A DNA stretch of 64,000 bases. It comes from Bacillota bacterium. GTDB lineage: Bacteria; Bacillota; UBA4882; UBA8346. This document shows, piece after piece, positions 24,497 to 32,980 of this stretch. The translations under genes were made by a program, and so were the position numbers. Numbering within the stretch: position 1 is the first letter of the stretch; each line of letters opens with the position of its first letter. Where the stretch lies: NCBI GenBank assembly GCA_023435565.1, contig JAEYRN010000029.1, forward strand, positions 1 to 64,000, read 5' to 3'. The notes below the pieces were generated by a model. It saw only the letters and a list, made by a program, of their open reading frames with translations. It was not told where the DNA came from and did not search any database.

Positions 24497-25195
24497 TTAA
24501 ACCATAATTTGAAAAATTAACAGTGTAATAAAAAAACCTAATAATCCGCCGGCTAAAACTTCAAGGGGTGAATGAATTTTATTTTCCAATCTGCTTTCGG
24601 CTAATAATAAAACTAAAAAGAAAGCCATTAAAGCAATTAAACCATTTCCGGAAAGAATGACAATGGTTGTCGCGGCGGTAGCCCCCAAAGCCGTATGACC
24701 GCTAGGCATTCCCCCTTGCAATGGCTTTCCGGTTTGAGTAAAAGCCTTTCCTGCAACCACTAGGACAACAGTTAATACAATAGCAATTATACTCAAATAT
24801 GATGGAGCTCTTTGTAAGGATACAATTACCCTGGGAATCATCGTCTCAAACTTGGGAACAAAAATAAGATAACCTACAATGACCGCTAGAAAAGAGGCGA
24901 CCAATACAGCGCCTGCCGCTACGTTTTTTGCGATTGCCGCTAATGGATGATGTTCTCTGGTAATCATATCGATTGCGACTTCAATGGCGGTATTGACCAT
25001 TTCAGCCACAATTACAAAAGATATTGTCGTCAAGAGCATCAATATTTCCAACTTGGTCAATTTTAAGATTAATGAAACCAAAAGGACAATACCGGCAGTT
25101 AAAAAATGGAGCCTGATATTACGCTGGGTTTTAAAGGCATAAACTACACCATCAAAGGCATAGTTGAAAGAATCAATTAAAGTTCGCGATCTCAA
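24497..25195 (-). CDS. dgkA: fused undecaprenol/diacylglycerol kinase (DgkA) and PAP2 phosphatase
   Basis: The N-terminal half (about residues 1-115) is a DgkA-type kinase: FKTQRNIRLHFLTAG, then EMVNTAIEVAIDMITREHHP and the signature IAKNVAAGAVLV. In Bacillota this family phosphorylates undecaprenol. The C-terminal half (about 125-232) is a PAP2 lipid phosphatase with GGMPSGHTALG and SRLENKIHSPLEVLAGG, the two catalytic His regions. One polypeptide thus joins a lipid kinase to a lipid phosphatase. The TTG start overlaps the ybeY stop by 4 bp. The other half of undecaprenyl recycling, UppP, is encoded at 9.9 kb. Confidence 0.92.
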   Translation of the reverse strand: MRSRTLIDSFNYAFDGVVYAFKTQRNIRLHFLTAGIVLLVSLILKLTKLEILMLLTTISFVIVAEMVNTAIEVAIDMITREHHPLAAIAKNVAAGAVLVASFLAVIVGYLIFVPKFETMIPRVIVSLQRAPSYLSIIAIVLTVVLVVAGKAFTQTGKPLQGGMPSGHTALGATAATTIVILSGNGLIALMAFFLVLLLAESRLENKIHSPLEVLAGGLLGFFITLLIFQIMV

Positions 25196-25665
25196 AGAGG
25201 TCTCCTCCCCAACTCAAACTCCCGCAAAATTCTTTCTTCCTCAGACCGCATCAACTCAGTTTCTTCAGGGTTCTGGTGGTCATAACCCAACAGATGCAAA
25301 AGTCCATGAGTCCCCAGATAGCACAGTTCCCGGGAAAAAGAATGGCCGTAGCTTTCGGCTTGTTCTAATGCCCGTTCCACTGATAAATAGATGTCTCCCA
25401 ATAATACCGGTTCACCTTGGAACTTAATTGAAGGGCTATCAGCTATTCCTTCATTCATTGCGAATGATAAAACATCAGTCGGCTGATCAATTCCACGATA
25501 TTTATAGTTCAAATCTTGAATAAATTCATTATCTACTAAAATTACTCCTAACTCACAATCCTGCTGATGCATTTCGAGACCGAATTGGAGAACATTTTCC
25601 AGTAGACCTAATTTTTCTTCACTTAGCTCTATCTTTTTTTGAACATTATTTATCAGAACCGCCAT
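25192..25665 (-). CDS. ybeY: endoribonuclease YbeY (rRNA maturation factor)
   Basis: YbeY is a metal-dependent RNase involved in 16S rRNA 3' processing and ribosome quality control. The zinc motif HGLLHLLGYDH (H-x3-H-x5-H) is intact, preceded by the conserved YRGIDQPTDVLSFAM. The 157-aa length is normal. It overlaps pgpH by 20 bp and the dgkA fusion by 4 bp. The order phoH-pgpH-ybeY-dgkA-cdd-era is typical of Bacillota. Confidence 0.96.
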   Translation of the reverse strand: MAVLINNVQKKIELSEEKLGLLENVLQFGLEMHQQDCELGVILVDNEFIQDLNYKYRGIDQPTDVLSFAMNEGIADSPSIKFQGEPVLLGDIYLSVERALEQAESYGHSFSRELCYLGTHGLLHLLGYDHQNPEETELMRSEEERILREFELGRRPL

Positions 25666-27844
25666 CAGTCTTTTTCCTTTCCATTTCCTTCAACACATTT
25701 TCGGGATATTCAATCCGACTATGGAACATTCCACCTAAAACTTTAATAAAACTATTTTTAATGCTATTGAGGTCCCTCAATGTTATATTACATTCATCAA
25801 ATTGGCCGTCTTCCAAACGTTCTCTAATAATCTTCTGAATTAATCCTTCCACTTTGGCTGGGGTAGGTTTACTCAACGATTTGACTGCGGCCTCTACCGA
25901 ATCGGCCAACATTACTAAGGCAGCTTCTTTGGATTGGGGTTTAGGTCCTTCATAGCGAAAATCCTCTTCAATTAATATTTCTCTTTCCCCTTGTAAATTT
26001 TCAGTTGCCCTTTGATAAAAATAACGGACCAAATCGGTACCATGATGTTGCTCGATGATATCGATTAGTTTATCCGGTAAACCGTGCTCTTTTGCAATTT
26101 CTACGCCTTCTTTTACATGATAGGTAATTATTAAAGTACTCAGGCTGGGATTCAATTTTTCATGTGGATTTTCTAAAGAAAATTGATTTTCCACAAAAAA
26201 ATAAGGGCGTTTTATCTTTCCAATATCGTGATAGTAAGACCCCACCCTAACCCAGAGCGAGTCCGCCCCAATCCCTTCAGCGGCGGCTTCGGCCAAGTTC
26301 CCCACCATTATACTATGGTGGTAAGTTCCGGGAGCCTCGATTTGCAATCTCCGTAACAAAGGATTACTCGGGTTTGATAACTCCAATAATCTAATCGGAG
26401 TGGTTATTTTAAAAATATGCTCTAAAAAGGGCAGCGAACCAATGGCCAACACTGATGATAAAAAACCATTGGTAGCCGCAAGTAAAACCGAATGATAACT
26501 AAATGATGAACGAAACAACAAGTTTATGGCCGCTACTGTGACTAAGTTAGCGACTATTAAAATTGAACCGCTCCTTACCAGGTCCCGTTGGCGTTGAAAA
26601 TTGAATAAAGTTAAAACAGCAATCACACCGCTGACAAAATAAAAAATGGTTAAGGCCAGGTTATACTCAACGATAATTCCACCCAAAAGGCTGACAATAG
26701 CTGTTAAAACCAACGCCAATTCCCGTTTAATTAATATTGCCGTCAGCATTGCCGCAAAACTGACCGGTGCCAGATATGGTAAAGCAGGAATATCCGTCAA
26801 TGATAATACCTTAATTAAGCCTACCACCATTAATAATAACAACAACAATAAATATAGCAAACGCTCTTCGCGAAACAAGTCGGGATGAAACTGGAAAATA
26901 TAAATAAACCCCAGACCCACTAAGAGTAAGATAAAAAAGGCCAAACTCAAAAAAACTTTTACTCTATTGGATTCACCCACAATCAAGTGTAGATCCTTGA
27001 GCATCTTTAAATCGTTCTCGGTGACCACCTGGTTTTTAGCGATCAAGATTTCATTTTTACGGTGGACGACTTCCGGTACACTGGAGCGTACCTGTTGTTC
27101 CAATTTGGCAAGCTTGGCGGAGTCCAAAACCAAATTTGGCCGGATCGAGATTTCTAGTAATTCATTTAATACCGGGGCTACCTCAGGTGAAACATTCTGT
27201 TCACGAATGAGATCCGGGAGGAGAAATCTAATTTCGCTAACCTTTTCAACACTAATCCGGCGTTTTAATTCGATGGCCTCCATAATTTGGCGCGACTTTT
27301 CTTTTAACTCCTGGTAGGCGGCATTATCTAAAGATACAATCTGTTTAAGAAGTTTAAAAGTTGGTGGTTCGTAAAAATATTTTTGGTATTTAATTACCGG
27401 TAAATCTTCCTTAGTTAGCGTTTTATTCTCCAAATGATATTGGGAATGGACACCATCCAGCAGGTTGAAGGCACGGTTCAAGTTATATCCCACCAAATGA
27501 CTGACGCCTTCATCAATCCGGTAATATTCCGGATCTAGTTTGGCTACTTGTAAAGCCTGGTCTACCGCTTCCTGCTGTACTAATTTGGTAGCCTCTGGAT
27601 TAACTACCGTTCGCGGTGCAAAAATATCAATTTTACTGGCTTGTCCGACTTTGACATCCAAGGTTAGTGGAAAAAGCTTTATTTGAAGTAAAGTAATTAG
27701 AAAAAAAAAGCAGATTAAACCCAATACCCATTCCCGAAAGGAGGGGATCCGGAAAACACCCATTATCTTTGAAGAAATATCCCAAACATTACTATTGATA
27801 GCTTTTACTCTTTTACTCAAATTTTGATTATCATGAGTTTCCAC
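25646..27844 (-). CDS. pgpH: 7TM-HD receptor phosphodiesterase PgpH (c-di-AMP hydrolase family)
   Basis: This 7TMR-HD protein has a first membrane helix (LGLICFFFLITLLQIKLF), a large external domain (to about residue 295), seven membrane helices (about 300-490) and a cytosolic HD domain with VGNLAEAAAEGIG, SYYHDIGKIKRPYFF and IIEQHHGTDLVRYFYQ. In Listeria PgpH such proteins hydrolyse c-di-AMP and respond to ppGpp. The frame is open to 27886; an ATG at 27853 touches a GGGG run and a GTG at 27844 has 8-nt spacing from AGGGG, so 27844 is chosen with some doubt. It overlaps phoH. Confidence 0.92.
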   Translation of the reverse strand: METHDNQNLSKRVKAINSNVWDISSKIMGVFRIPSFREWVLGLICFFFLITLLQIKLFPLTLDVKVGQASKIDIFAPRTVVNPEATKLVQQEAVDQALQVAKLDPEYYRIDEGVSHLVGYNLNRAFNLLDGVHSQYHLENKTLTKEDLPVIKYQKYFYEPPTFKLLKQIVSLDNAAYQELKEKSRQIMEAIELKRRISVEKVSEIRFLLPDLIREQNVSPEVAPVLNELLEISIRPNLVLDSAKLAKLEQQVRSSVPEVVHRKNEILIAKNQVVTENDLKMLKDLHLIVGESNRVKVFLSLAFFILLLVGLGFIYIFQFHPDLFREERLLYLLLLLLLMVVGLIKVLSLTDIPALPYLAPVSFAAMLTAILIKRELALVLTAIVSLLGGIIVEYNLALTIFYFVSGVIAVLTLFNFQRQRDLVRSGSILIVANLVTVAAINLLFRSSFSYHSVLLAATNGFLSSVLAIGSLPFLEHIFKITTPIRLLELSNPSNPLLRRLQIEAPGTYHHSIMVGNLAEAAAEGIGADSLWVRVGSYYHDIGKIKRPYFFVENQFSLENPHEKLNPSLSTLIITYHVKEGVEIAKEHGLPDKLIDIIEQHHGTDLVRYFYQRATENLQGEREILIEEDFRYEGPKPQSKEAALVMLADSVEAAVKSLSKPTPAKVEGLIQKIIRERLEDGQFDECNITLRDLNSIKNSFIKVLGGMFHSRIEYPENVLKEMERKKTDGGSDK

Positions 27845-28799
27845 TAGGGTCATCCCCTTTTTTTCCGCCCGTTTGATAGCGTTCATAGGCTTGGATGATT
27901 TTTTGAACCAATTCGTGTCTTACTACATCACGGTCAGTTAAAATTACTGAGGATATTCCCGGTATTCCGGAAAATATTTCAGAGACTTCCGCCAATCCTG
28001 AGACGGCGCCTTTAGCCAAATCAACTTGAGTTATATCTCCGGTCACCACTGCTTTTGATCCAAACCCCATCCGGGTTAAAAACATCTTCATCTGCTCCGG
28101 GGTGGTATTTTGGGCTTCGTCTAAAATTATAAATGAATCATCCAAAGTCCGACCCCGCATATAAGCGAGAGGCGCAATTTCGATTATACCCCGTTCCATA
28201 TTTTTTTGAAAAAGGTCAACCCCCATCAAATCATAGAGGGCATCATAAAGCGGCCGCAAGTATGGATCTACTTTTTCTTGGAGGTCGCCCGGTAGAAAGC
28301 CAAGCTTTTCACCGGCTTCAACCGCCGGTCTGGTTAAGATCATCCGGTTTACTTCTTTAGCTTGTAAAGCTGCTACCGCTAATGCTACCGCCAAATAGGT
28401 CTTTCCGGTCCCAGCCGGTCCGATCCCAAAAGTTAATCCGTTACGTTTAATCGAATCCACATATTGTTTTTGTCCGATAGTACGAGGAAATATCTTCTTT
28501 CCCCGAGCGGTAACTGCGACTACCTCGTCTGTGAAACCGGTTATTTTATGGATCTGCCCTTCCTTGGCCATTCTAATCATATAATTTATTTCGGAAAGTA
28601 ATGGATGGTATCCCTTTTTATACTGTTGTTCTAAAGTATTGAGGATTACTGCCGCATGTTCTATATGCTCCATTGGACCGGAGAGCACTAGTTCGTTGCC
28701 GCGTGAAAAAATCCCTATCTCAAGTCCCTCTCCAATGGCTCTAATATTCTCTTCCAATTTACCGATAAGTTGCGGAGCAATTCGTGGATCGAGCTCAAT
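27831..28799 (-). CDS. phoH: PhoH-family ATPase
   Basis: PhoH proteins are P-loop ATPases related to superfamily I helicases, with proposed RNA roles. The Walker A is GPAGTGKTYLA, the Walker B FIILDEAQNTT, followed by MFLTRMGFGSKAVVTGDITQVDL split across the family signature. The longest frame from a standard codon begins at TTG 28757, but no ribosome binding site precedes it. AGGAGAG lies at the right distance before an in-frame ATT at 28799 (reading IELDPRIAPQLIGKLEEN), overlapping the yqfD stop; the usual N-terminal part of the family extends this far. I annotate from the ATT with moderate confidence; the rest is certain. Confidence 0.85.
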   Translation of the reverse strand: MELDPRIAPQLIGKLEENIRAIGEGLEIGIFSRGNELVLSGPMEHIEHAAVILNTLEQQYKKGYHPLLSEINYMIRMAKEGQIHKITGFTDEVVAVTARGKKIFPRTIGQKQYVDSIKRNGLTFGIGPAGTGKTYLAVALAVAALQAKEVNRMILTRPAVEAGEKLGFLPGDLQEKVDPYLRPLYDALYDLMGVDLFQKNMERGIIEIAPLAYMRGRTLDDSFIILDEAQNTTPEQMKMFLTRMGFGSKAVVTGDITQVDLAKGAVSGLAEVSEIFSGIPGISSVILTDRDVVRHELVQKIIQAYERYQTGGKKGDDPSGNS

Positions 28800-30024
28800 T
28801 TTTCTCTCCTGGGTCTGAATGATTATAAACTCCCCTTTCAGTTGGTGCTAACATCGCTATATCCTGTTTGATTTCAAAAGTCGTAATTAACTTTACAAAA
28901 TCCCCTTCATCGATCCAAACTTCACTTGAGACCCCTATGGCTAAACCTGTCAGATATTTTTGTTTGGCTTTCGTTTCCCGCAGAGCTTCGCTTCTTATCT
29001 CGCTCATTGACAAAATCCGCTTTTGCCATCTTACTTCCTGCCAAATATCTTTAATTAGTTCTACACCCTTATTCGGATTCCTTCCGTAAAAGATTCGTTT
29101 CCGGTATCGCTCCCAAATTCTATCCCCTTTAAATCGATTGACATTCCCCCAAATCCGCCAGGTATGATTACCCCATTTTATTGAATAAACAGATTTAGGA
29201 TCATTTTGATAATAAGCCCGCCAAACCTTCTTCGGTTGAATTACTTCCAGGTCATGCCAAACCCTCGCCTCCACAATCCCACTGGCCGGAATATTTTCAA
29301 TGGTAATTGCGCCAGTCTCCGGATCCGTATGGGATAATCTGCCACTAATCAGCAGATCACCTCTGGCCACCGTATCTCCTTCGTTAACCACCGGCTGCCC
29401 CCTGATCACGGCAACTTTTGTAATTAACCCATCCCGTTCAGCGACTAAGTCACATCCTTTGTTTGGCAGTGGAGGATTTTTACGTTTCACCACCTTGACT
29501 TCGGCAACAACCCCTTTAAAATTTATTCCCAACCAAACCGCTTCCGGGGTTCTAATAATCGCATCCCTTTCGATCCGGCGTTTCTCCCGTGATAAAGCCC
29601 TTGTAGCTTTACCAGGTTTAAGCCCTACATTTTTTAATGTTTTAATTAATTCTTCCCGTTCCACGCCTCCAAATCCATCAATCTTGATAAATATTGTTAA
29701 ATTGGATAGATACAATAATAAGCCTAGCGTTACGGCAGCGCTAAGCCAAAATACTTTCCGCAGCATTATTTTTCTTTTTAGTGACGGCCAGCCCCTCCTG
29801 TGGCGAATTTTAACCAGAGCGCCCGACTTTTTAACAAAAGGCCTGATCTTTAAAAAGCCATGGTTACGTATCTTGGCCACCATTACTTCCGAGGCCACTT
29901 TTTTCACGTCCCAAAGGTAAAAACCAGACCCGGTCAAGAAATTAATTAGCTTTTCCAATTGGGCTCCTCTGATAGTAATTTCCACATACCCGGTGAAAAA
30001 AGATAGGATTCGATTAAACCACAA
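28795..30024 (-). CDS. yqfD: sporulation protein YqfD
   Basis: YqfD is required for efficient sporulation and is made in the mother cell in Bacillus; its mechanism is unknown. The 409-aa protein has the family start (GYVEITIRGAQLEKLINFL split), a basic segment, one membrane helix (about residues 91-112, VFWLSAAVTLGLLLYLSNLTIF split), then external domains including VVNEGDTVARGDLLISG. Length matches the family. The TTG start follows GGAGG by 9 nt. It follows yqfC by 6 bp and precedes phoH, the standard order. Confidence 0.95.
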   Translation of the reverse strand: MWFNRILSFFTGYVEITIRGAQLEKLINFLTGSGFYLWDVKKVASEVMVAKIRNHGFLKIRPFVKKSGALVKIRHRRGWPSLKRKIMLRKVFWLSAAVTLGLLLYLSNLTIFIKIDGFGGVEREELIKTLKNVGLKPGKATRALSREKRRIERDAIIRTPEAVWLGINFKGVVAEVKVVKRKNPPLPNKGCDLVAERDGLITKVAVIRGQPVVNEGDTVARGDLLISGRLSHTDPETGAITIENIPASGIVEARVWHDLEVIQPKKVWRAYYQNDPKSVYSIKWGNHTWRIWGNVNRFKGDRIWERYRKRIFYGRNPNKGVELIKDIWQEVRWQKRILSMSEIRSEALRETKAKQKYLTGLAIGVSSEVWIDEGDFVKLITTFEIKQDIAMLAPTERGVYNHSDPGEKN

Positions 30025-30030
30025 ATTCGA

Positions 30031-30315
30031 CTACCTCCAGTCCACCATTTCAATCTGACCGATCTTTCCTGTGATTACTAATTCTTCTTTAAATACCGAG
30101 ACTAAAGTCAAATCCGCGCCGATAATCTTTAACTCCCCCAATTTGGTACCGACTCTAATCACCGACGGTTCATATTCGATTACACCCCGATGGTTTTCAA
30201 TTACTAATTGTTGGTTGCCGCTGATGACCATTTTAGGAAGATCGACAACGGTATCCAGTGGTAATTCTAAAAATTCGGCTAGTTTTAATCCCAACCGATT
30301 TTGTTTTAATTTCAA
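30031..30315 (-). CDS. yqfC: sporulation protein YqfC
   Basis: YqfC is a short, mostly beta-stranded protein of the YabP/YqfC sporulation family. The 94-aa sequence has the recognisable PKMVISGNQQLVIENHRGVIEY core and LGELKIIGADLTLVSV. It is first in the yqfC-yqfD-phoH-pgpH-ybeY-dgkA-cdd-GNAT-era-queA-tgt-yajC series, all on the minus strand with short gaps or overlaps. The TTG start follows GGGAGGGA with normal spacing. In Bacillus it is expressed from a sigma-E promoter; none was identified with certainty here. Confidence 0.93.
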   Translation of the reverse strand: MKLKQNRLGLKLAEFLELPLDTVVDLPKMVISGNQQLVIENHRGVIEYEPSVIRVGTKLGELKIIGADLTLVSVFKEELVITGKIGQIEMVDWR

Positions 30316-30716
30316 AAAAATCCCTCCCTCTAAGTTTTATGCGGAATGAAGCGAAGTTAGTAGTCGGGAGACAGGAGTTATTGTTCCGTTACGCATTCCG
30401 GGTTACGCGTTAAGCGGTGATTGTGTGTCGGGGCGGGTCCAAATTTCGTCGCTGGACGCTCGTGTGAAAATGGCATGGAGGACAAGGTTTTGCAAAATAC
30501 CACCGTTAGGGAAATTTTACGGAAATTTATCGCAAAACAGGTAAAATGGAAGATATTGGCGAATAACGTACATATAAAGTTTACAATTAGTAATATTAGT
30601 GAACAAAATTCGCTAATGTAAGAGTAATATTCAATGGCAGGCTGATGGCCGGCCCTTCCTGGACATGGCATCAAGTCATGCTTTCAAAAATGTTTTAAAT
30701 TTACTAGGGTAAAGAT
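30316..30716. other. intergenic region with dispersed repeat sequence
   Basis: No gene is seen. It holds the left copy of a roughly 38-bp repeat (30384-30424) and short GC-rich repeats. Short ORFs here are accidental readings of repeat sequence. Confidence 0.5.
30384..30424 (+). repeat. dispersed repeat, left inverted copy
   Basis: The core CCGGGTTACGCGTTAAGCGG recurs inverted at 32981-33018 with about five differences over 38 bases. Similar shorter pieces (GCATAACGCG) occur near 32850-32870. Confidence 0.6.
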
Positions 30717-31349
30717 TTGGAGGGAATTACAACGGAAAACTTCGATAAATTAGCTTTGACCTGGGATAATGAACCAAGGAGAATGGAAAGAGCAAAAGCA
30801 GTAGCTGTGGAAATTATAAATAGTATTCCAAATTTAAGTGAAATGTCTGGATTTGAATATGGTTGTGGTACTGGATTATTAAGTTTTAATTTACAACCGT
30901 ACTTAAAATATATTACTTTAGGTGATAACTCAGATGGAATGTTAATAGTTTTAAAACAGAAGATTCAAAATGCAAATATAGAAAATATGACCTCACTTAA
31001 AGTGGATTTGACTAAAGACAAAGTGGATGGTATTAAAAGTGATTTAATATACACTTTAATGACCATGCATCATATTGAAAATATTGATGATGTGATTAAA
31101 GCTTTTAATAAAATAACAAATCATGGTGGTTATTTATGTATAGCTGATTTAGAAGAAGAAGATGGTTCATATCATGAAGAAGAATTTGTTTGGCACAATG
31201 GTTTTAATCGGGATCAATTATCAAGAATAATTGAAAGCAATGGCTTTAATATAGTAAGCGACAAGATATGTTATGAAATTATTAAGAAATTTATTAACGG
31301 TCAAGAGAGAAAGTATCCGGTATTTAACATGATAGCTCAAAAAGGATGA
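30717..31349 (+). CDS. class I SAM-dependent methyltransferase
   Basis: The 210-aa soluble protein has the Rossmann-type SAM site: motif I GFEYGCGTGLLSF, motif II ITLGDNSDGML, then LIYTLMTMHHIENIDDVI (motif IV/V) and KITNHGGYLCIADL. It resembles small-molecule methyltransferases of the UbiE/Methyltransf_11 type; the substrate is unknown. The start is odd: TTG at 30717 lies inside the GGAGGG site, and the natural-looking beginning (xTTENFDKLA) would use ATT at 30726, which has poor spacing. A lost ATG is possible. It is strongly AT-rich compared with flanking genes and lies inside a repeat-bracketed island. Confidence 0.82.
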   Translation: MEGITTENFDKLALTWDNEPRRMERAKAVAVEIINSIPNLSEMSGFEYGCGTGLLSFNLQPYLKYITLGDNSDGMLIVLKQKIQNANIENMTSLKVDLTKDKVDGIKSDLIYTLMTMHHIENIDDVIKAFNKITNHGGYLCIADLEEEDGSYHEEEFVWHNGFNRDQLSRIIESNGFNIVSDKICYEIIKKFINGQERKYPVFNMIAQKG

Positions 31350-31380
31350 TTTTAAGAAATCTGATCAATTGGTATATTTA

Positions 31381-31640
31381 TTTGGCCGACCAGCTAACCA
31401 TCCTAGTTCAGCTGGCATGTAAGTAGAACTGAAAGATGGGCTGGTACTGCGGAGATCAGCTCCATTCCCGCTTCGGGTTTCGGCCTTAAAGTGGGTAAGT
31501 CATGGATGTTAGAGTCCTCAGCCACATGGAATCGCCTAACTTAAGAGCTAAGTAAGGCGAATCCACGTCGGGAATGAGCGGACGTTCTGTGAAATACAAC
31601 GCATCTAGCCGCCCATCCGAAGGCGAATTAGTTGAATTGA
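31381..31640 (+). ncRNA. large structured RNA of unknown class (possible orphan HEARO/omega-RNA-like or intron remnant)
   Basis: There is no ORF, but the region has dense nested pairing. ACCAGC (31389) pairs with GCTGGT (31440), enclosing CCATC/GATGG and AGTTC/GAACT. ATTCCCG (31474-31480) pairs with CGGGAAT (31569-31575) and encloses GTGG/CCAC and a long hairpin TGGA-TCGCCT-CTTA against TAAG-AGGCGA-TCCA. Then come GCGG-CGTT/AACG-CCGC and CGCC/GGCG hairpins. This looks like a conserved non-coding RNA of about 250 nt. The layout, and phrases such as AGCTAAGTAAGGC, recall the RNA upstream of IscB/IsrB genes, but no such gene follows; a group II intron fragment is another option. The strand is inferred. 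Confidence 0.55.
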
Positions 31641-31758
31641 GGCATTTATGAAGAGATATCCACCAATAATTCTTAATACGGGATTCAAATCATCGAAGAA
31701 TCTAATAAATACATATTGGGGCATGAATGGGAATATGCTATTTTGCACATTAAGCGGT

Positions 31759-31764
31759 TATAAT
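31759..31764 (+). promoter_or_regulatory. probable -10 element for pepE
   Basis: A consensus TATAAT lies 31 bp before the pepE ATG. No good -35 box is seen at 17 bp. Confidence 0.35.
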
Positions 31765-31794
31765 AGAAATAAATCAAATTGGAGGATATCTGTA

Positions 31795-32409
31795 ATGAAA
31801 AAACTGTTTTTATCTTCATCCTTCAAGGATGTGGCAAATCTTTTTCCGGGATTCGCATCTAGCAGTTTAATAGGAAAGACAGTCACTTTTATTCCCACTG
31901 CCGCATTACATGAAAAAGTAAATTTCTATGTTAAGTCCGGTAGGAAAGCACTGGAAAAGATGGGGCTTATAGTGGATGATCTGGACATATCCACAGCAGC
32001 ACAATCTGAGATATTAACTAAGCTGCAAAGCAATGATTTTATTTATGTTTCCGGAGGTAACACTTTCTTTTTGCTTCAAGAACTTCGCAGAGTTGGAGCT
32101 GACAAAGTAATTATCGAGCAAATTGAATCAGGAAAACTATATATCGGTGAATCTGCCGGTTCAATGATTCTATCTCCCAATATTGAATATGTGAAAGATA
32201 TGGACGATTACAGGGCGGCAACCGATTTAAATAGCTTTGATGCGTTAAACATCATTAATTTTTATCCGTTACCTCACAAGAATTGCTTTCCATTTCAGAA
32301 AACAGTAGAAAAGATTATTTCAAATTACGGCGATACTTTGCCATTAAGACCTATAACAAATTCTCAGGTAATACTAGTTGATGGCAGCGATATAAAAACT
32401 AGTGAATGA
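31795..32409 (+). CDS. pepE: peptidase E-like protein (S51 family)
   Basis: S51 peptidases are serine enzymes related to aspartyl dipeptidase PepE and cyanophycinase. The nucleophile Ser lies in IGESAGSMIL, preceded by FIYVSGGNTFFLLQ, and followed by FYPLPHKN with the likely catalytic His region. The 204-aa length is near the family norm, though the C-terminal end appears slightly short. The open frame extends upstream to 31648, but GGAGG lies 9 nt before the ATG at 31795, and the family begins MKKLFLSSS. It is AT-rich like the methyltransferase and lies in the same island. Confidence 0.87.
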   Translation: MKKLFLSSSFKDVANLFPGFASSSLIGKTVTFIPTAALHEKVNFYVKSGRKALEKMGLIVDDLDISTAAQSEILTKLQSNDFIYVSGGNTFFLLQELRRVGADKVIIEQIESGKLYIGESAGSMILSPNIEYVKDMDDYRAATDLNSFDALNIINFYPLPHKNCFPFQKTVEKIISNYGDTLPLRPITNSQVILVDGSDIKTSE

Positions 32410-32503
32410 CGATGGATCTATATAAAATAAAGTGAGTTTCCAGCAAAGAGCCCACAAACTTTAGTCTTTAGGGCTGATAAAATTTTCCCGATTGAATCAA
32501 AAA

Positions 32504-32608
32504 ATTTCACTGGTGAAATCTTATAATTCCTCTAGTGAAATTTCTAAATTTCTTGGCTTAATATAAAAATTTCTCTAGTGAAACTTCTAAATTCCTCTAG
32601 AGAAATTT
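32504..32608. repeat. cluster of four related palindromes centred on CTAG or similar
   Basis: Four imperfect palindromes share the pattern TTYCTCTAGWGAAA: TTTCACTGGTGAAA near 32505, CCTCTAGTGAAATTT near 32528, TTTCTCTAGTGAAAC near 32570 and CCTCTAGAGAAATTT near 32594. The last three sit in near-repeated AAATTCCTCTAG contexts. They could be operator sites or a small repeat family. Confidence 0.5.
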
Positions 32609-32980
32609 TTTGATTCCTTTGGCTATATTTTGGACGACGGGGTGGCTGCCGGAAAAGGGGCTTTTCAAATAGACGTCCACCCCGGCGATCTGGGGCAATC
32701 GAAAAGACAAAAATGGACTCCTTCACCACGAAGGCCATGAAGAACACGAAATAGACGTTCTATAAAATAATTTGGTTTTCTTCGCACCCTTCTTTTCTTC
32801 GTGGTTAATAATCTAATCCTCGACCGGATCGTTAGGGTGCGCTTCGTTCTGCATAACGCGATTTTCTCGGCCTGACTCTTGCCGATATTGGCAGAATTGA
32901 TTCGTTTGCCATGAAATTTTAAGTTGACGTCCTTGTCCAGCTTGAGATTGCCCCTTATATCAATATCCCTACCGATACAT

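Noticed and set aside
31381..31640. Complete group II intron
   Set aside because: The typical 5' GTGYG start, a domain V hairpin and a reverse transcriptase ORF are all missing; it is kept only as an alternative explanation for the structured RNA.
31648..31794. N-terminal extension of peptidase E
   Set aside because: The family begins at MKKLFLSSS, which has a strong ribosome binding site at 31781-31785; the upstream part looks non-coding.
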